Of a stretch of 6,923 nucleotides of DNA, positions 1-6,540 are shown one piece after another; position 1 is the first letter of the stretch, and each line of letters opens with the position of its first letter. The notes under the pieces were generated by a model that was not told the origin of the DNA, ran no database searches, and saw only the letters and a list, made by a program, of their open reading frames with translations. Origin of the DNA: an uncultured Eubacteriales bacterium (GTDB lineage: Bacteria; Bacillota; Clostridia; Oscillospirales; Acutalibacteraceae); contig CAKUME010000056.1 of NCBI GenBank assembly GCA_934667575.1, positions 1 to 6,923 on the forward strand. The letters run 5' to 3'. The position numbers were made by a program, and so were the translations under genes.

Positions 1-579
1 GGCTTGGAGTGCCCATCCATCCGCGAAAACAACCGCAAGCTGATTTTTGAAAATGCCGAAAAAGGCGTGCGTTACTTTTGGGTAAAGCCGTCGGATGTGG
101 CGATCTATGTGGAGCGCGGTGCGGCGGACATCGGCGTGGCAGGCAAGGATATCCTGCTCGAATATGCGCCGGATATTTATGAACTGCTGGATTTGCAAAT
201 GGGACGCTGCCGCATGGCGGTGGCCGCAAAAAAAGGCTTTCGCGATGACCCCGCGCGCACGCTCCGGGTGGCGACCAAATTCACGAATATTGCAAGCCGC
301 TATTATAACGAAAAGGGCCGTGACATTGATATTATCCATCTCAACGGTTCGATTGAGCTGGCGCCGATTTTGGGCCTGTCGGATGTGATTGTGGATATTG
401 TGGAAACCGGTACCACACTGCGCGAAAACGACCTGGAGCCAGTGGAAACGATTGTGCCCATCAGCGCACGGCTGATCGCCAACAAGGCAAGTTTCAAATT
501 TAAGAACAATCTCATTACCGGGATTGTTGAAAAAATGCAGGCGCTTTTGCAGCAGAACGCAGCAGAAAAGGAGCGGTGA
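1..579 (+). CDS. hisG: ATP phosphoribosyltransferase catalytic subunit, short form (5' partial)
   Basis: This enzyme catalyses the first step of histidine synthesis, joining ATP and PRPP to give phosphoribosyl-ATP in the cytoplasm. The reading frame is open from the first base, and 192 residues are visible. The Gly-Leu-Glu-Cys-Pro start matches the interior of the family, just before the conserved RENNRKLIFEN region, so roughly 20 N-terminal residues lie upstream; the TTG at 4 is not the real start. The PRPP-binding loop DIVETGTTL is at positions 394-420. The protein ends shortly after the second lobe and lacks the C-terminal regulatory domain of long HisG. It is therefore the short form, which in known cases needs the HisRS-like partner HisZ for activity and feedback control. 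HisZ is not in the window and may be immediately upstream. The stop TGA (577-579) is two bases before the hisD ATG. Confidence 0.96.
   Translation, partial: GLECPSIRENNRKLIFENAEKGVRYFWVKPSDVAIYVERGAADIGVAGKDILLEYAPDIYELLDLQMGRCRMAVAAKKGFRDDPARTLRVATKFTNIASRYYNEKGRDIDIIHLNGSIELAPILGLSDVIVDIVETGTTLRENDLEPVETIVPISARLIANKASFKFKNNLITGIVEKMQALLQQNAAEKER
569..573 (+). promoter_or_regulatory. Ribosome binding site of hisD
   Basis: AGGAG lies inside the last codons of hisG. It is 8 bases from the ATG at 582 but only 2 bases from the in-frame GTG at 576, so the spacing favours ATG 582 as the hisD start. Its position inside hisG suggests coupled translation. Confidence 0.7.
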
Positions 580-581
580 AC

Positions 582-1862
582 ATGATTCAGATTTTAAAAT
601 ACGGCGAGGTGCCCAATTCGGCTTTGTTTGCGCGCGAAAACCCCACGGCAAATGTGGCGGACACCGTTGCGGAAATTATTGCCGATGTGGCGCAAAACGG
701 TGATGCGGCCTTGCTGCGCTATGAAGCGAAGTTTGACCACGCGGCGCTCACCCAGCTCGAAGTGCGCCCCGAGGAGATCGATGAGGCGTTTGCGCAGGTG
801 TCCCCCAAATTTGTAGACATTCTCACACGTGCCGCGCAAAATATTCGCGCGTTCCACGAAAAACAGGTGCGCACCAGCTTTATTGTGAACGAACAGCCCG
901 GCGTGGTGATGGGGCAGAAGATCATGCCAATCGAAAAAGTAGGACTCTATGTGCCGGGCGGCACGGCGGCATATCCTTCCACCGTGCTGATGGACAGCAT
1001 TCCGGCCAAAATTGCGGGCTGTGGCGAAATCACGATGGTCACGCCGCCCAACGCTGCGGGCAAGGTGAATCCGGTCATTCTGGCGGCGGCCAAAATTGCC
1101 GGTGTGGATCGCATTTTCAAAGTGGGCGGCGCGCAGGCCATTGCGGCGCTGGCCTATGGCACGGCAAGCGTGCCGCGCGTGGATAAGATCGTTGGCCCGG
1201 GCAACGCGTATGTGGCCGAAGCCAAAAAGCAGGTGTTTGGCCGGGTGGCCATCGACATGATCGCCGGGCCGAGCGAGATCCTGGTGGTGGCGGATCGCAC
1301 CTGCTCGCCGCGTGTGGTGGCGGCAGACCTGCTTTCGCAGGCAGAGCATGACCGCATGGCCACCGCGGTGCTCGTCACCGACAGCCCGGAGCTGGCGGAC
1401 GCGGTATCGGCGGAGCTGGAGCGCCAGATTCCGCTGCTGCCCCGCGCAGCGATTGCGCGCGAGTCGATTGATCGCAACGGCAAAATTATTGTGGCCGACA
1501 CACTACGCCGTGTGATTGACATTGCGAACGAAATTGCGCCGGAGCATTTAGAACTGTGTGTCGATCAGCCGTTTGATTATCTCAACGAAATTCGTCACGC
1601 GGGGTCGATTTTTATGGGCAAGCACTGCCCCGAGGCGCTCGGCGATTATTTTGCAGGCCCGAACCACACGCTGCCCACCAGCGGCACCGCGCGTTTTTCG
1701 AGCCCGCTGTCGGTGGATGATTTTGTAAAAAAATCGCAATACACTTATTTTACCGACGAAGCCCTGCACCGTGTGGCTGCCGACGTGGCTTATTTTGCCG
1801 AGCAGGAAGGGCTTTCGGGCCATGCGCGCAGCGCATTGGCGCGTGAAACCAACGAGGAATAA
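582..1862 (+). CDS. hisD: Histidinol dehydrogenase
   Basis: HisD carries out the last two steps of the pathway, the NAD-dependent oxidation of L-histidinol through histidinal to L-histidine. From ATG 582 it is 426 residues, the usual full length. Counting from that Met, the nucleotide-binding region with VGPGNAY is at about 204-210. The predicted zinc ligands are all present: Gln253 and His256 in QAEHD, Asp355 in GDYFAGPNH, and His414 in GLSGH. The catalytic pair Glu321-His322 is in APEHLE. An in-frame GTG at 576 would add two residues and overlap the hisG stop, but its distance from the AGGAG site is too short. Glu-Glu precedes the stop, whose last A also begins an out-of-frame ATG. Nothing looks damaged. 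It is the second gene of the operon and is followed by an unusually long gap before hisC. Confidence 0.98.
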   Translation: MIQILKYGEVPNSALFARENPTANVADTVAEIIADVAQNGDAALLRYEAKFDHAALTQLEVRPEEIDEAFAQVSPKFVDILTRAAQNIRAFHEKQVRTSFIVNEQPGVVMGQKIMPIEKVGLYVPGGTAAYPSTVLMDSIPAKIAGCGEITMVTPPNAAGKVNPVILAAAKIAGVDRIFKVGGAQAIAALAYGTASVPRVDKIVGPGNAYVAEAKKQVFGRVAIDMIAGPSEILVVADRTCSPRVVAADLLSQAEHDRMATAVLVTDSPELADAVSAELERQIPLLPRAAIARESIDRNGKIIVADTLRRVIDIANEIAPEHLELCVDQPFDYLNEIRHAGSIFMGKHCPEALGDYFAGPNHTLPTSGTARFSSPLSVDDFVKKSQYTYFTDEALHRVAADVAYFAEQEGLSGHARSALARETNEE

Positions 1863-1887
1863 TGTTCCCTGAGGGCTCAAAATCTCC

Positions 1888-1951
1888 GCTGCACCGTTTA
1901 ACACGGGCCGCGGGAAACCATTCCGCACGCACCGCACACCAGCGGTGCAGC
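1888..1951 (+). repeat. Nested inverted repeat in the hisD-hisC gap
   Basis: The 120 bases between hisD and hisC contain a perfect 9-base inverted repeat, GCTGCACCG (1888-1896) and CGGTGCAGC (1943-1951). The 46 bases between the arms hold a smaller hairpin, GCGGGAA (1910-1916) against TTCCGC (1921-1926), with one bulged G and an ACCA loop. No T-run follows, so it is not a typical intrinsic terminator. It ends 14 bases before the hisC ribosome site. In the mRNA it could be a stabilising or processing structure, or it could be the remains of a small repeat element. I see no convincing promoter in the gap. The folding was judged by eye only. Confidence 0.5.
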
Positions 1952-1965
1952 CGGAACCGCATCAG

Positions 1966-1973
1966 AAAGGAAG
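1966..1973 (+). promoter_or_regulatory. Ribosome binding site of hisC
   Basis: AAAGGAAG is 9 bases upstream of GTG 1983 and 21 bases upstream of the next in-frame ATG at 1995. The spacing therefore supports the non-ATG start for hisC. Confidence 0.7.
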
Positions 1974-1982
1974 TGCGCACGC

Positions 1983-3068
1983 GTGAGCCGTTTTATGCAG
2001 CCCCGCTATCAGGCGCTCGAGGCCTATGTGCCGGGCGAGCAGCCACAGGATCAGGTTTATATTAAATTGAACACCAATGAATCACCTTATTCGCCCGGGC
2101 CGGGCACCTGCGCCGTGCTCAACGGCACGCAGGCCGCGCAGCTGCGCCTCTATTCCGACCCTGCGTGCGTGCAGCTGCGCCGCAAGCTCGCGCAGCGTTA
2201 TGGTGTGCAGCCCGAAAATGTGTTCGTTTCCAACGGATCGGATGATGTGCTGAATTGTGCATTTGCGGCGTTTTCGGGTGAAAATTGTCCGGCATACTTC
2301 CCGGATATTACCTATGGATTTTATCCGGTGTTTGCGCAGCTGCATGGCGTGCCGTTTCACACGGTACCCCTGCAGGCGAATTTCCGCGTGAACCCGGCGG
2401 ATTATATGGATCGGGACGGCATGATTGTGATTGCCAACCCAAACGCGCCCACCGGTTTAACGCTGCCGGTTTCCGACATCGAACAGATCTTGCAGCGCAA
2501 TCCGGATCATGTGGTGGTAATTGATGAGGCGTATGTGGATTTTGGCGCAGCATCCTGCGTGCCGCTCACCTCAAAATACGATAATCTGCTCGTGGTGCAA
2601 ACCTATTCCAAATCGCGCAGCTTGGCGGGCGCGCGGCTTGGATATGCCATTGGCAGGACAGCGCTGATTGCGGATCTCGAAAAAATCAAATTTTCCACAA
2701 ACCCTTACAGTGTGAACCGCATGACGCTGGCGGCCGGCGCAGCGGCGCTGGATGAAGATGACTATTACGCCGCACATTGCCGCGACATCATCCGCACGCG
2801 GAAAAATACCACGGCGCAGCTGTTGGCAATGGGCTTTGAGGTACTCGATTCGCAGGCGAATTTTGTATTCGCGCGCCATCCGAAAATGGACGGGGGCCGT
2901 TTTTATCAGGAGCTCAAGCGCCGCGGGGTACTGGTGCGGCACTTTACCGCGCCGCGCATTGCGCAGTTTAACCGCATTACCATTGGCACGCCCGAGCAAA
3001 TGGACGTGTTGATTAACACGACGGCCGAAATTTTGAAGGAGGGCGTGGCCGCCCCCGAAAGGAGCTGA
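1983..3068 (+). CDS. hisC: Histidinol-phosphate aminotransferase
   Basis: HisC is a PLP-dependent fold-type I aminotransferase that moves the amino group of glutamate to imidazole-acetol phosphate, giving histidinol phosphate. The product is 361 residues, normal for the family. Visible motifs in order are LNTNESPY near 29-36, YSDP at 57-60, the phosphate-binding GSDD at 85-88, ANPNAPTG at 151-158, DEAYVDF at 181-187 (Asp181 should contact the PLP ring nitrogen), the Schiff-base lysine Lys210 in TYSKS followed by LAGARLGYA, and the substrate-carboxylate arginine near 331 in FNRITIG. The start is GTG, chosen because the ribosome site suits it; ATG 1995 would remove four residues. HisC and related aminotransferases for aromatic amino acids look alike, but the position inside the his operon settles the assignment. 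It is preceded by a structured 120-base gap, and its stop directly abuts the hisB ATG. Confidence 0.96.
   Translation: MSRFMQPRYQALEAYVPGEQPQDQVYIKLNTNESPYSPGPGTCAVLNGTQAAQLRLYSDPACVQLRRKLAQRYGVQPENVFVSNGSDDVLNCAFAAFSGENCPAYFPDITYGFYPVFAQLHGVPFHTVPLQANFRVNPADYMDRDGMIVIANPNAPTGLTLPVSDIEQILQRNPDHVVVIDEAYVDFGAASCVPLTSKYDNLLVVQTYSKSRSLAGARLGYAIGRTALIADLEKIKFSTNPYSVNRMTLAAGAAALDEDDYYAAHCRDIIRTRKNTTAQLLAMGFEVLDSQANFVFARHPKMDGGRFYQELKRRGVLVRHFTAPRIAQFNRITIGTPEQMDVLINTTAEILKEGVAAPERS
3058..3064 (+). promoter_or_regulatory. Ribosome binding site of hisB
   Basis: AAAGGAG lies in the last codons of hisC. It is 4 bases from ATG 3069 and 10 bases from the in-frame GTG 3075. The spacing leaves the hisB start unsettled between the two. 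Confidence 0.65.
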
Positions 3069-3665
3069 ATGCTTGTGCGTACCGCAACACTAACGCGCAA
3101 TACCGCCGAAACGCAGATTACGCTCACCCTGACTCTGGACGGCGCCGGGCGCAGCGAGATCGACACCGGCTGCGGTTTTTTGAATCATATGCTCACACTG
3201 TTCGCGCGGCACGGCCGCTTTGATCTAACGCTGCACTGCACCGGCGACCACGATGTGGACGAACATCACACAACCGAAGATGTGGGTATCTGTTTGGGTG
3301 AAGCGTTCGCGCAGGCAATCGGCAACGGGCGGGGCATCGTGCGCTATGGCAGCTGCATTTTGCCAATGGATGAAGCGCTGATTCTGACCGCTGTGGATTT
3401 TTCGGGGCGCAGCTGCTTGGGCTACAACCTTCAAATTCCCACCGAAAAGGTTGGCACGTTCGACACCGAACTGGTGGAAGAGTTTTGGCTTGGGTTTGTG
3501 CGGCACGCCAACCTTACGCTGCACATCCGCCAGCTGGCCGGCACGAATGCGCATCATATCATCGAGGGCGCATTCAAATCCGCCGCCCGGTCGCTGCGGC
3601 AAGCGCTGTCCATCGACCCGGCATTTGCCGACGAGATTCCGTCCACCAAAGGGGTGTTGATATGA
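3069..3665 (+). CDS. hisB: Imidazoleglycerol-phosphate dehydratase (monofunctional)
   Basis: HisB is the manganese enzyme that dehydrates imidazole-glycerol phosphate to imidazole-acetol phosphate. It is 198 residues from ATG 3069, matching the single-domain form. There is no N-terminal HAD-type histidinol-phosphatase domain such as enterobacterial HisB carries. The two metal-binding repeats are clear: DEHHTTED at 64-71 and NAHHIIEGAFKS at 160-171, with GFLNHML at 36-42 containing a further histidine ligand. In that last motif Asn39 replaces the Asp usual in FLDHML. The annotated start gives Met-Leu-Val-Arg-Thr-Ala; many family members begin Met-Arg-Thr-Ala, so GTG 3075 is a real alternative, two codons shorter. 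The C-terminus PSTKGVLI is typical. The gene starts on the base after the hisC stop and its own stop overlaps the hisH start (ATGA), so coupled translation is likely. Confidence 0.97.
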   Translation: MLVRTATLTRNTAETQITLTLTLDGAGRSEIDTGCGFLNHMLTLFARHGRFDLTLHCTGDHDVDEHHTTEDVGICLGEAFAQAIGNGRGIVRYGSCILPMDEALILTAVDFSGRSCLGYNLQIPTEKVGTFDTELVEEFWLGFVRHANLTLHIRQLAGTNAHHIIEGAFKSAARSLRQALSIDPAFADEIPSTKGVLI

Positions 3666-4288
3666 TTGCCATTGTCGATTACGGCGTCGGAAATTTGTTC
3701 TCGCTGCGTTCCTCGTTTGCCGCGATTGGCGCAGAGGCTTGTGTGACCGGCGACCGAACGGTGCTGGCGCGTGCCGATCGGCTGATTTTGCCCGGTGTGG
3801 GCGCATTTGCCGATGCCGCGGCGCAGCTGCGCGAAACGGGGTTGGCCGAAGTGGTGCGGGAACGGGCGGCGGCCGGTGTGCCGCTGATGGGCATTTGCCT
3901 GGGCATGCAGCTGTTGTTTGACCGCAGTTTGGAATATGGCGATCACGAAGGACTGGGGCTGATTTTCGGCTGCGTGCGTCCCATTGCCGATGTGATTCCG
4001 AGCGGCCTTAAAATTCCGCACATTGGCTGGAATGCGCTTCGTTTTGCACAGCCGCACCCGTTGTTTGGCCGCATTGATGCGGGTGATTATGTGTATTTTG
4101 TGCATTCTTATTATGCGGCCGACTGCGCCGAAAGTGTGATTGCAACGACCGACTACGGTGCGCCGCTGACCGCTGCGGTGGCGCGCGGCAATGTGCTCGG
4201 CTGCCAGTTCCATCCCGAAAAGAGCGGTGCGGTCGGGCTGAACATTTTGCGTGCATTCTGCGCGCTGACGCGGGAGGAACTGCAATGA
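3662..4288 (+). CDS. hisH: Imidazole glycerol phosphate synthase, glutaminase subunit
   Basis: HisH is the class I glutamine amidotransferase subunit that releases ammonia from glutamine and passes it through the HisF barrel to make IGP and AICAR from PRFAR. It is 208 residues long. The oxyanion-side motif PGVGAF is at 44-49, the nucleophile Cys79 is in GICLGMQLL, and the rest of the triad, His184 and Glu186, is in QFHPEKS. IPHIGWN at 118-124 is also typical. The frame is open further upstream inside hisB, but the real start is ATG 3662: it follows AAAGGGG (3648-3654) at 7 bases, begins with the family sequence MIAIVDYGVGN, and overlaps the hisB stop by ATGA. The 3' end overlaps hisA in the same way. 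Its partner gene hisF lies one gene further on, with hisA between them. Confidence 0.98.
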   Translation: MIAIVDYGVGNLFSLRSSFAAIGAEACVTGDRTVLARADRLILPGVGAFADAAAQLRETGLAEVVRERAAAGVPLMGICLGMQLLFDRSLEYGDHEGLGLIFGCVRPIADVIPSGLKIPHIGWNALRFAQPHPLFGRIDAGDYVYFVHSYYAADCAESVIATTDYGAPLTAAVARGNVLGCQFHPEKSGAVGLNILRAFCALTREELQ

Positions 4289-4998
4289 CTATTTTTCCGG
4301 CGATTGATTTATACAATGGCAAGGCAGTGCGTTTGCTGCGCGGCGATTATGCGCAGATGACCGTGTACAGTGATGATCCGGTGTCCGTTGCGCAGGACTT
4401 TGCCCGGCAGGGCGCACAGTATTTGCATGTGGTCGATCTGGCGGGGGCGCGCGACGGCGGCACGCCGAATCTGGAAACCATTCGCGCCATTCGTGCGCAG
4501 AGCAATCTGTTCACCGAGGTGGGCGGCGGCATCCGCTCCATGGATGTGATCGCGCGGTATTTGGATATCGGTGTGGATCGTGTGATTTTGGGCACGGCGG
4601 CGATCACTGCGCCGGGGTTTGTGGAGCAGGCCGTGGCGCGCTGGGGCGACCGCATTGCCGTGGGCGCCGATCTGCGCGACGGCCGTGTGGCCATCCGCGG
4701 CTGGACGGAATCGTCGGAGCAGACGGGAACGGAGTTTTGCGCGCGCATGGAGTCCATTGGCGTTCGCACGATGATTGTGACGGATATTGCGCGCGACGGC
4801 GCCATGCAGGGCACCAACCGCGCGCTTTACCGCCAGCTGGCGCAGAATTTTTCGATTCAGCTCATTGCGTCGGGCGGCGTTTCCACAATCGATGATGTGC
4901 GCGCGCTGCGGGCCATGAATCTATACGGCGCCATTATCGGCAAAGCGTATTATACCGGCGCGATCGATCTCGCCGAAGCAATTGAGGTGGCAAAATGA
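4285..4998 (+). CDS. hisA: ProFAR isomerase (1-(5-phosphoribosyl)-5-[(5-phosphoribosylamino)methylideneamino]imidazole-4-carboxamide isomerase)
   Basis: HisA is a TIM-barrel enzyme that carries out the Amadori rearrangement of ProFAR to PRFAR. It is 237 residues, normal length. The general acid/base pair of the family is present as Asp8 (FPAIDLYNGKAVRL) and Asp129 (VGADLRDGRVAIRGW). The phosphate-binding segments are GGGIR at 80-84 and ASGGVS at 195-200, with TDIARDG at 166-172. The LHVVDLAGA motif near 47-55 separates it from the related HisF. The start ATG overlaps the hisH stop (ATGA) and follows GGGAGGA (4272-4278) at 6 bases. The stop overlaps the hisF start in the same manner. The invariant Trp140 and the HisA context favour plain HisA; a dual HisA/TrpF enzyme of the actinobacterial type cannot be fully ruled out from motifs, but nothing points to it. 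Confidence 0.97.
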   Translation: MTIFPAIDLYNGKAVRLLRGDYAQMTVYSDDPVSVAQDFARQGAQYLHVVDLAGARDGGTPNLETIRAIRAQSNLFTEVGGGIRSMDVIARYLDIGVDRVILGTAAITAPGFVEQAVARWGDRIAVGADLRDGRVAIRGWTESSEQTGTEFCARMESIGVRTMIVTDIARDGAMQGTNRALYRQLAQNFSIQLIASGGVSTIDDVRALRAMNLYGAIIGKAYYTGAIDLAEAIEVAK

Positions 4999-5753
4999 TT
5001 ACGAAACGAATCATTCCATGCTTAGACGTGAAGAATGGCCGCGTGGTCAAGGGCGTGAAATTTGAAGGATTGGCGGATGTGTCGTCGCCGGTTGCGCTCG
5101 CCGAATATTACAGTGCCCACGGCGCCGACGAACTGGTGTTCTACGATATTACCGCGAGCGCAGAGGGACGCAAGCTGTTTACCGATATTCTGTGCGAAAC
5201 GGCGCGGCGCGTGTTCATTCCGCTCACCGTGGGCGGCGGCATCAACACGGTGGCAGATTTTGACCGTGTGCTGCAATGCGGCGCAGACAAAGTGAGCGTG
5301 AACTCCGGCGCCATTCGCAATCCGGCGCTGGTGGGTGAGGCCGCCAAGCGCTACGGAAACCAGTGTGTGGTGCTGTCAGCCGATGTAAAGCGCGTGAACG
5401 GGCAGTTCCATGTGTTTGCGCGCGGCGGCCGCGATGATACCGGCATGGAGGCCATCGGCTGGATCCGGCACTGTGTGGATGCCGGCGCGGGCGAAGTGGT
5501 AGTGAACTCGATCGACACCGACGGTGTGAAGCAGGGTTTTGATATTGAGCTGCTGCGGCAGGTGTGCGCCGCTGTGCAGGTGCCGGTGATTGCATCGGGC
5601 GGCGCGGGCTGTGCGCAGGACTTTGTCACGCTGTTCCGCGAAATTCCGACCATTGATGCCGGGTTGGCCGCATCTATTTTCCACTTTGGCGAAGTGAAGC
5701 TGAACGATTTGAAGGCGCTGCTGCGCGAAAATCATATTCCGGTGCGTCTGTAA
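4995..5753 (+). CDS. hisF: Imidazole glycerol phosphate synthase, cyclase subunit
   Basis: HisF is the TIM-barrel cyclase subunit of IGP synthase. It uses ammonia from HisH to convert PRFAR to imidazole-glycerol phosphate and AICAR, the latter returning to purine synthesis. It is 252 residues, the usual length. The catalytic aspartates are Asp11 in IPCLDVKNGRVVKG and Asp130 in LSADVKR. Other hallmarks are ADELVFYDITAS at 44-55, VGGGI at 79-83, VNSGAI at 102-107, NSIDTDG at 171-177, ASGGAG at 200-205 and LAASIFHFGE at 224-233. The start ATG overlaps the hisA stop (ATGA), with the weak ribosome site GAGGTGG at 4984-4990. The gene ends with TAA, and a 51-base gap precedes hisIE. It is related to HisA, as expected from the ancient duplication of this barrel. 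Confidence 0.98.
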   Translation: MITKRIIPCLDVKNGRVVKGVKFEGLADVSSPVALAEYYSAHGADELVFYDITASAEGRKLFTDILCETARRVFIPLTVGGGINTVADFDRVLQCGADKVSVNSGAIRNPALVGEAAKRYGNQCVVLSADVKRVNGQFHVFARGGRDDTGMEAIGWIRHCVDAGAGEVVVNSIDTDGVKQGFDIELLRQVCAAVQVPVIASGGAGCAQDFVTLFREIPTIDAGLAASIFHFGEVKLNDLKALLRENHIPVRL

Positions 5754-5804
5754 CCGGCACAACGGAAATGCGGTGTATCAATAAAAGAAAGGGAGCGCAT
5801 AGAA
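5754..5804 (+). other. Short gap between hisF and hisIE
   Basis: These 51 bases contain no hairpin with a T-run and no convincing promoter. The only clear element is GGGAG at 5791-5795, 9 bases before the hisIE ATG. hisIE is therefore probably co-transcribed but translated from its own site and not through overlap with hisF. Confidence 0.55.
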
Positions 5805-6473
5805 ATGCTCAATATGGACGAACTGAAATTTGACGCGCAGGGGCTGATTCCTGCGATTGTGGTGGATGCCGAGACCAAAGAGGTGCTCACGCTCGCGTAT
5901 ATGAACCGTGAAAGCCTGAAAATTTCGCTAGAAAAAGGGCTGACCTGCTTTTGGAGCCGCTCGCGGCAGGAACTGTGGCTCAAGGGCGAAACCAGCGGCA
6001 ATTATCAGCATATTGTGGATATTACCGCCGACTGTGACCGCGACGCGCTGACGGTGCGCGTGCGCAAAGACGGACCCGCCTGCCACACCGGCGCGGAATC
6101 CTGCTTTCATCATCCGGTGTGGCGCAATCCGAATGAAGCGGAGCCGTTTTCGCTCGAAGGGCTGATGCAGCTGATTGCCGGGCGTAAGACGAACCCGCAG
6201 GAGGGCTCCTACACGACCTATCTGTTTCACAAGGGATTGGATAAAATCCTCAAAAAGGTGGGGGAGGAAGCCACCGAGGTGATCATCGCGGGCAAGGATG
6301 GCGACAAGACGGAAACCATCTATGAAATTGCCGACCTCACTTACCATGTGATGGTGCTGATGATTGAAATGGGTCTGTCGCTCGACGATATCAACCGCGA
6401 ATTGGCCGCACGCCATGTGATCGACCACAAGGTGAAGCAGGAAAAAGCGACGGCACTCACCGAACAAAAGTAA
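5805..6473 (+). CDS. hisIE: Bifunctional phosphoribosyl-AMP cyclohydrolase / phosphoribosyl-ATP pyrophosphatase
   Basis: This fusion carries out steps two and three of the pathway: the HisE part hydrolyses PR-ATP to PR-AMP and the HisI part opens the adenine ring to give ProFAR. It is 222 residues. The HisI domain spans about 8-106, with CFWSRSRQELWLKGETSGN at 48-66, the metal site DCDRDAL at 76-82 (Asp76, Asp78, Asp80), and zinc ligands in ACHTGAESCF (Cys93, Cys100). After a linker near 107-116, the HisE domain spans about 117-205 with SYTTYLF, KVGEEATEVIIAGK (Glu154, Glu155, Glu158) and the helix EIADLTYHVMVLM, the all-alpha MazG-like fold. ATG 5805 is chosen because GGGAG lies 9 bases upstream; ATG 5814 is a weaker alternative. 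The gene is last in the operon and ends in tandem stops (TAATAA) just before a terminator hairpin. Confidence 0.97.
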   Translation: MLNMDELKFDAQGLIPAIVVDAETKEVLTLAYMNRESLKISLEKGLTCFWSRSRQELWLKGETSGNYQHIVDITADCDRDALTVRVRKDGPACHTGAESCFHHPVWRNPNEAEPFSLEGLMQLIAGRKTNPQEGSYTTYLFHKGLDKILKKVGEEATEVIIAGKDGDKTETIYEIADLTYHVMVLMIEMGLSLDDINRELAARHVIDHKVKQEKATALTEQK

Positions 6474-6479
6474 TAAAAC

Positions 6480-6540
6480 AAAAATGCACCGATTGGGTCC
6501 GGTTTTCCGCTTGGCGGAAACGACCAATCGGTGCATTTTT
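6480..6540. terminator. Bidirectional intrinsic terminator between hisIE and the regulator gene
   Basis: A 17-base perfect inverted repeat, AAAAATGCACCGATTGG (6480-6496) and CCAATCGGTGCATTTTT (6524-6540), encloses a second 7-base stem, TTTCCGC (6504-6510) with GCGGAAA (6514-6520), closed by a 3-base loop. On the + strand the right arm ends in five Ts, so it can terminate the his operon transcript. On the - strand the left arm ends in five Ts followed by GTTTTATTA, which is an even longer T-rich tail for the convergent regulator gene. The hairpin starts 6 bases after the hisIE TAA, and the regulator stop codon (6539-6541) overlaps its foot. Seen directly; the folding energy was not calculated. 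Confidence 0.9.

Noticed and set aside
594..1349. 251-codon open frame on the - strand inside hisD
   Set aside because: It is a shadow of the strongly supported hisD frame. The translation is rich in His/Arg/Gly with no recognisable domain, as expected for antisense of GC-rich coding sequence.
1867..1875. CCCTGAGGG palindrome just after hisD as a terminator
   Set aside because: Only three base pairs can form with a minimal loop and no T-run follows.
1923..1940. Short direct repeat CCGCACGCA/CCGCACACC in the hisD-hisC gap
   Set aside because: Two imperfect 9-base copies in GC-rich sequence are easily chance; there are no further copies.
3485..3661. N-terminal extension of hisH by 59 codons into hisB
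   Set aside because: The extra residues are out-of-frame hisB. The family N-terminus MIAIVDYGVGN and the ribosome site both point to ATG 3662.
3554..4285. 243-codon open frame on the - strand across hisB and hisH
   Set aside because: It lies opposite two confirmed overlapping genes, has no family resemblance, and shows compositional bias typical of an antisense shadow.
5762..5790. Possible -10-like TATCAAT before hisIE, hinting at an internal promoter
   Set aside because: No matching -35 element lies at a proper distance, and the gap is short enough for simple co-transcription.
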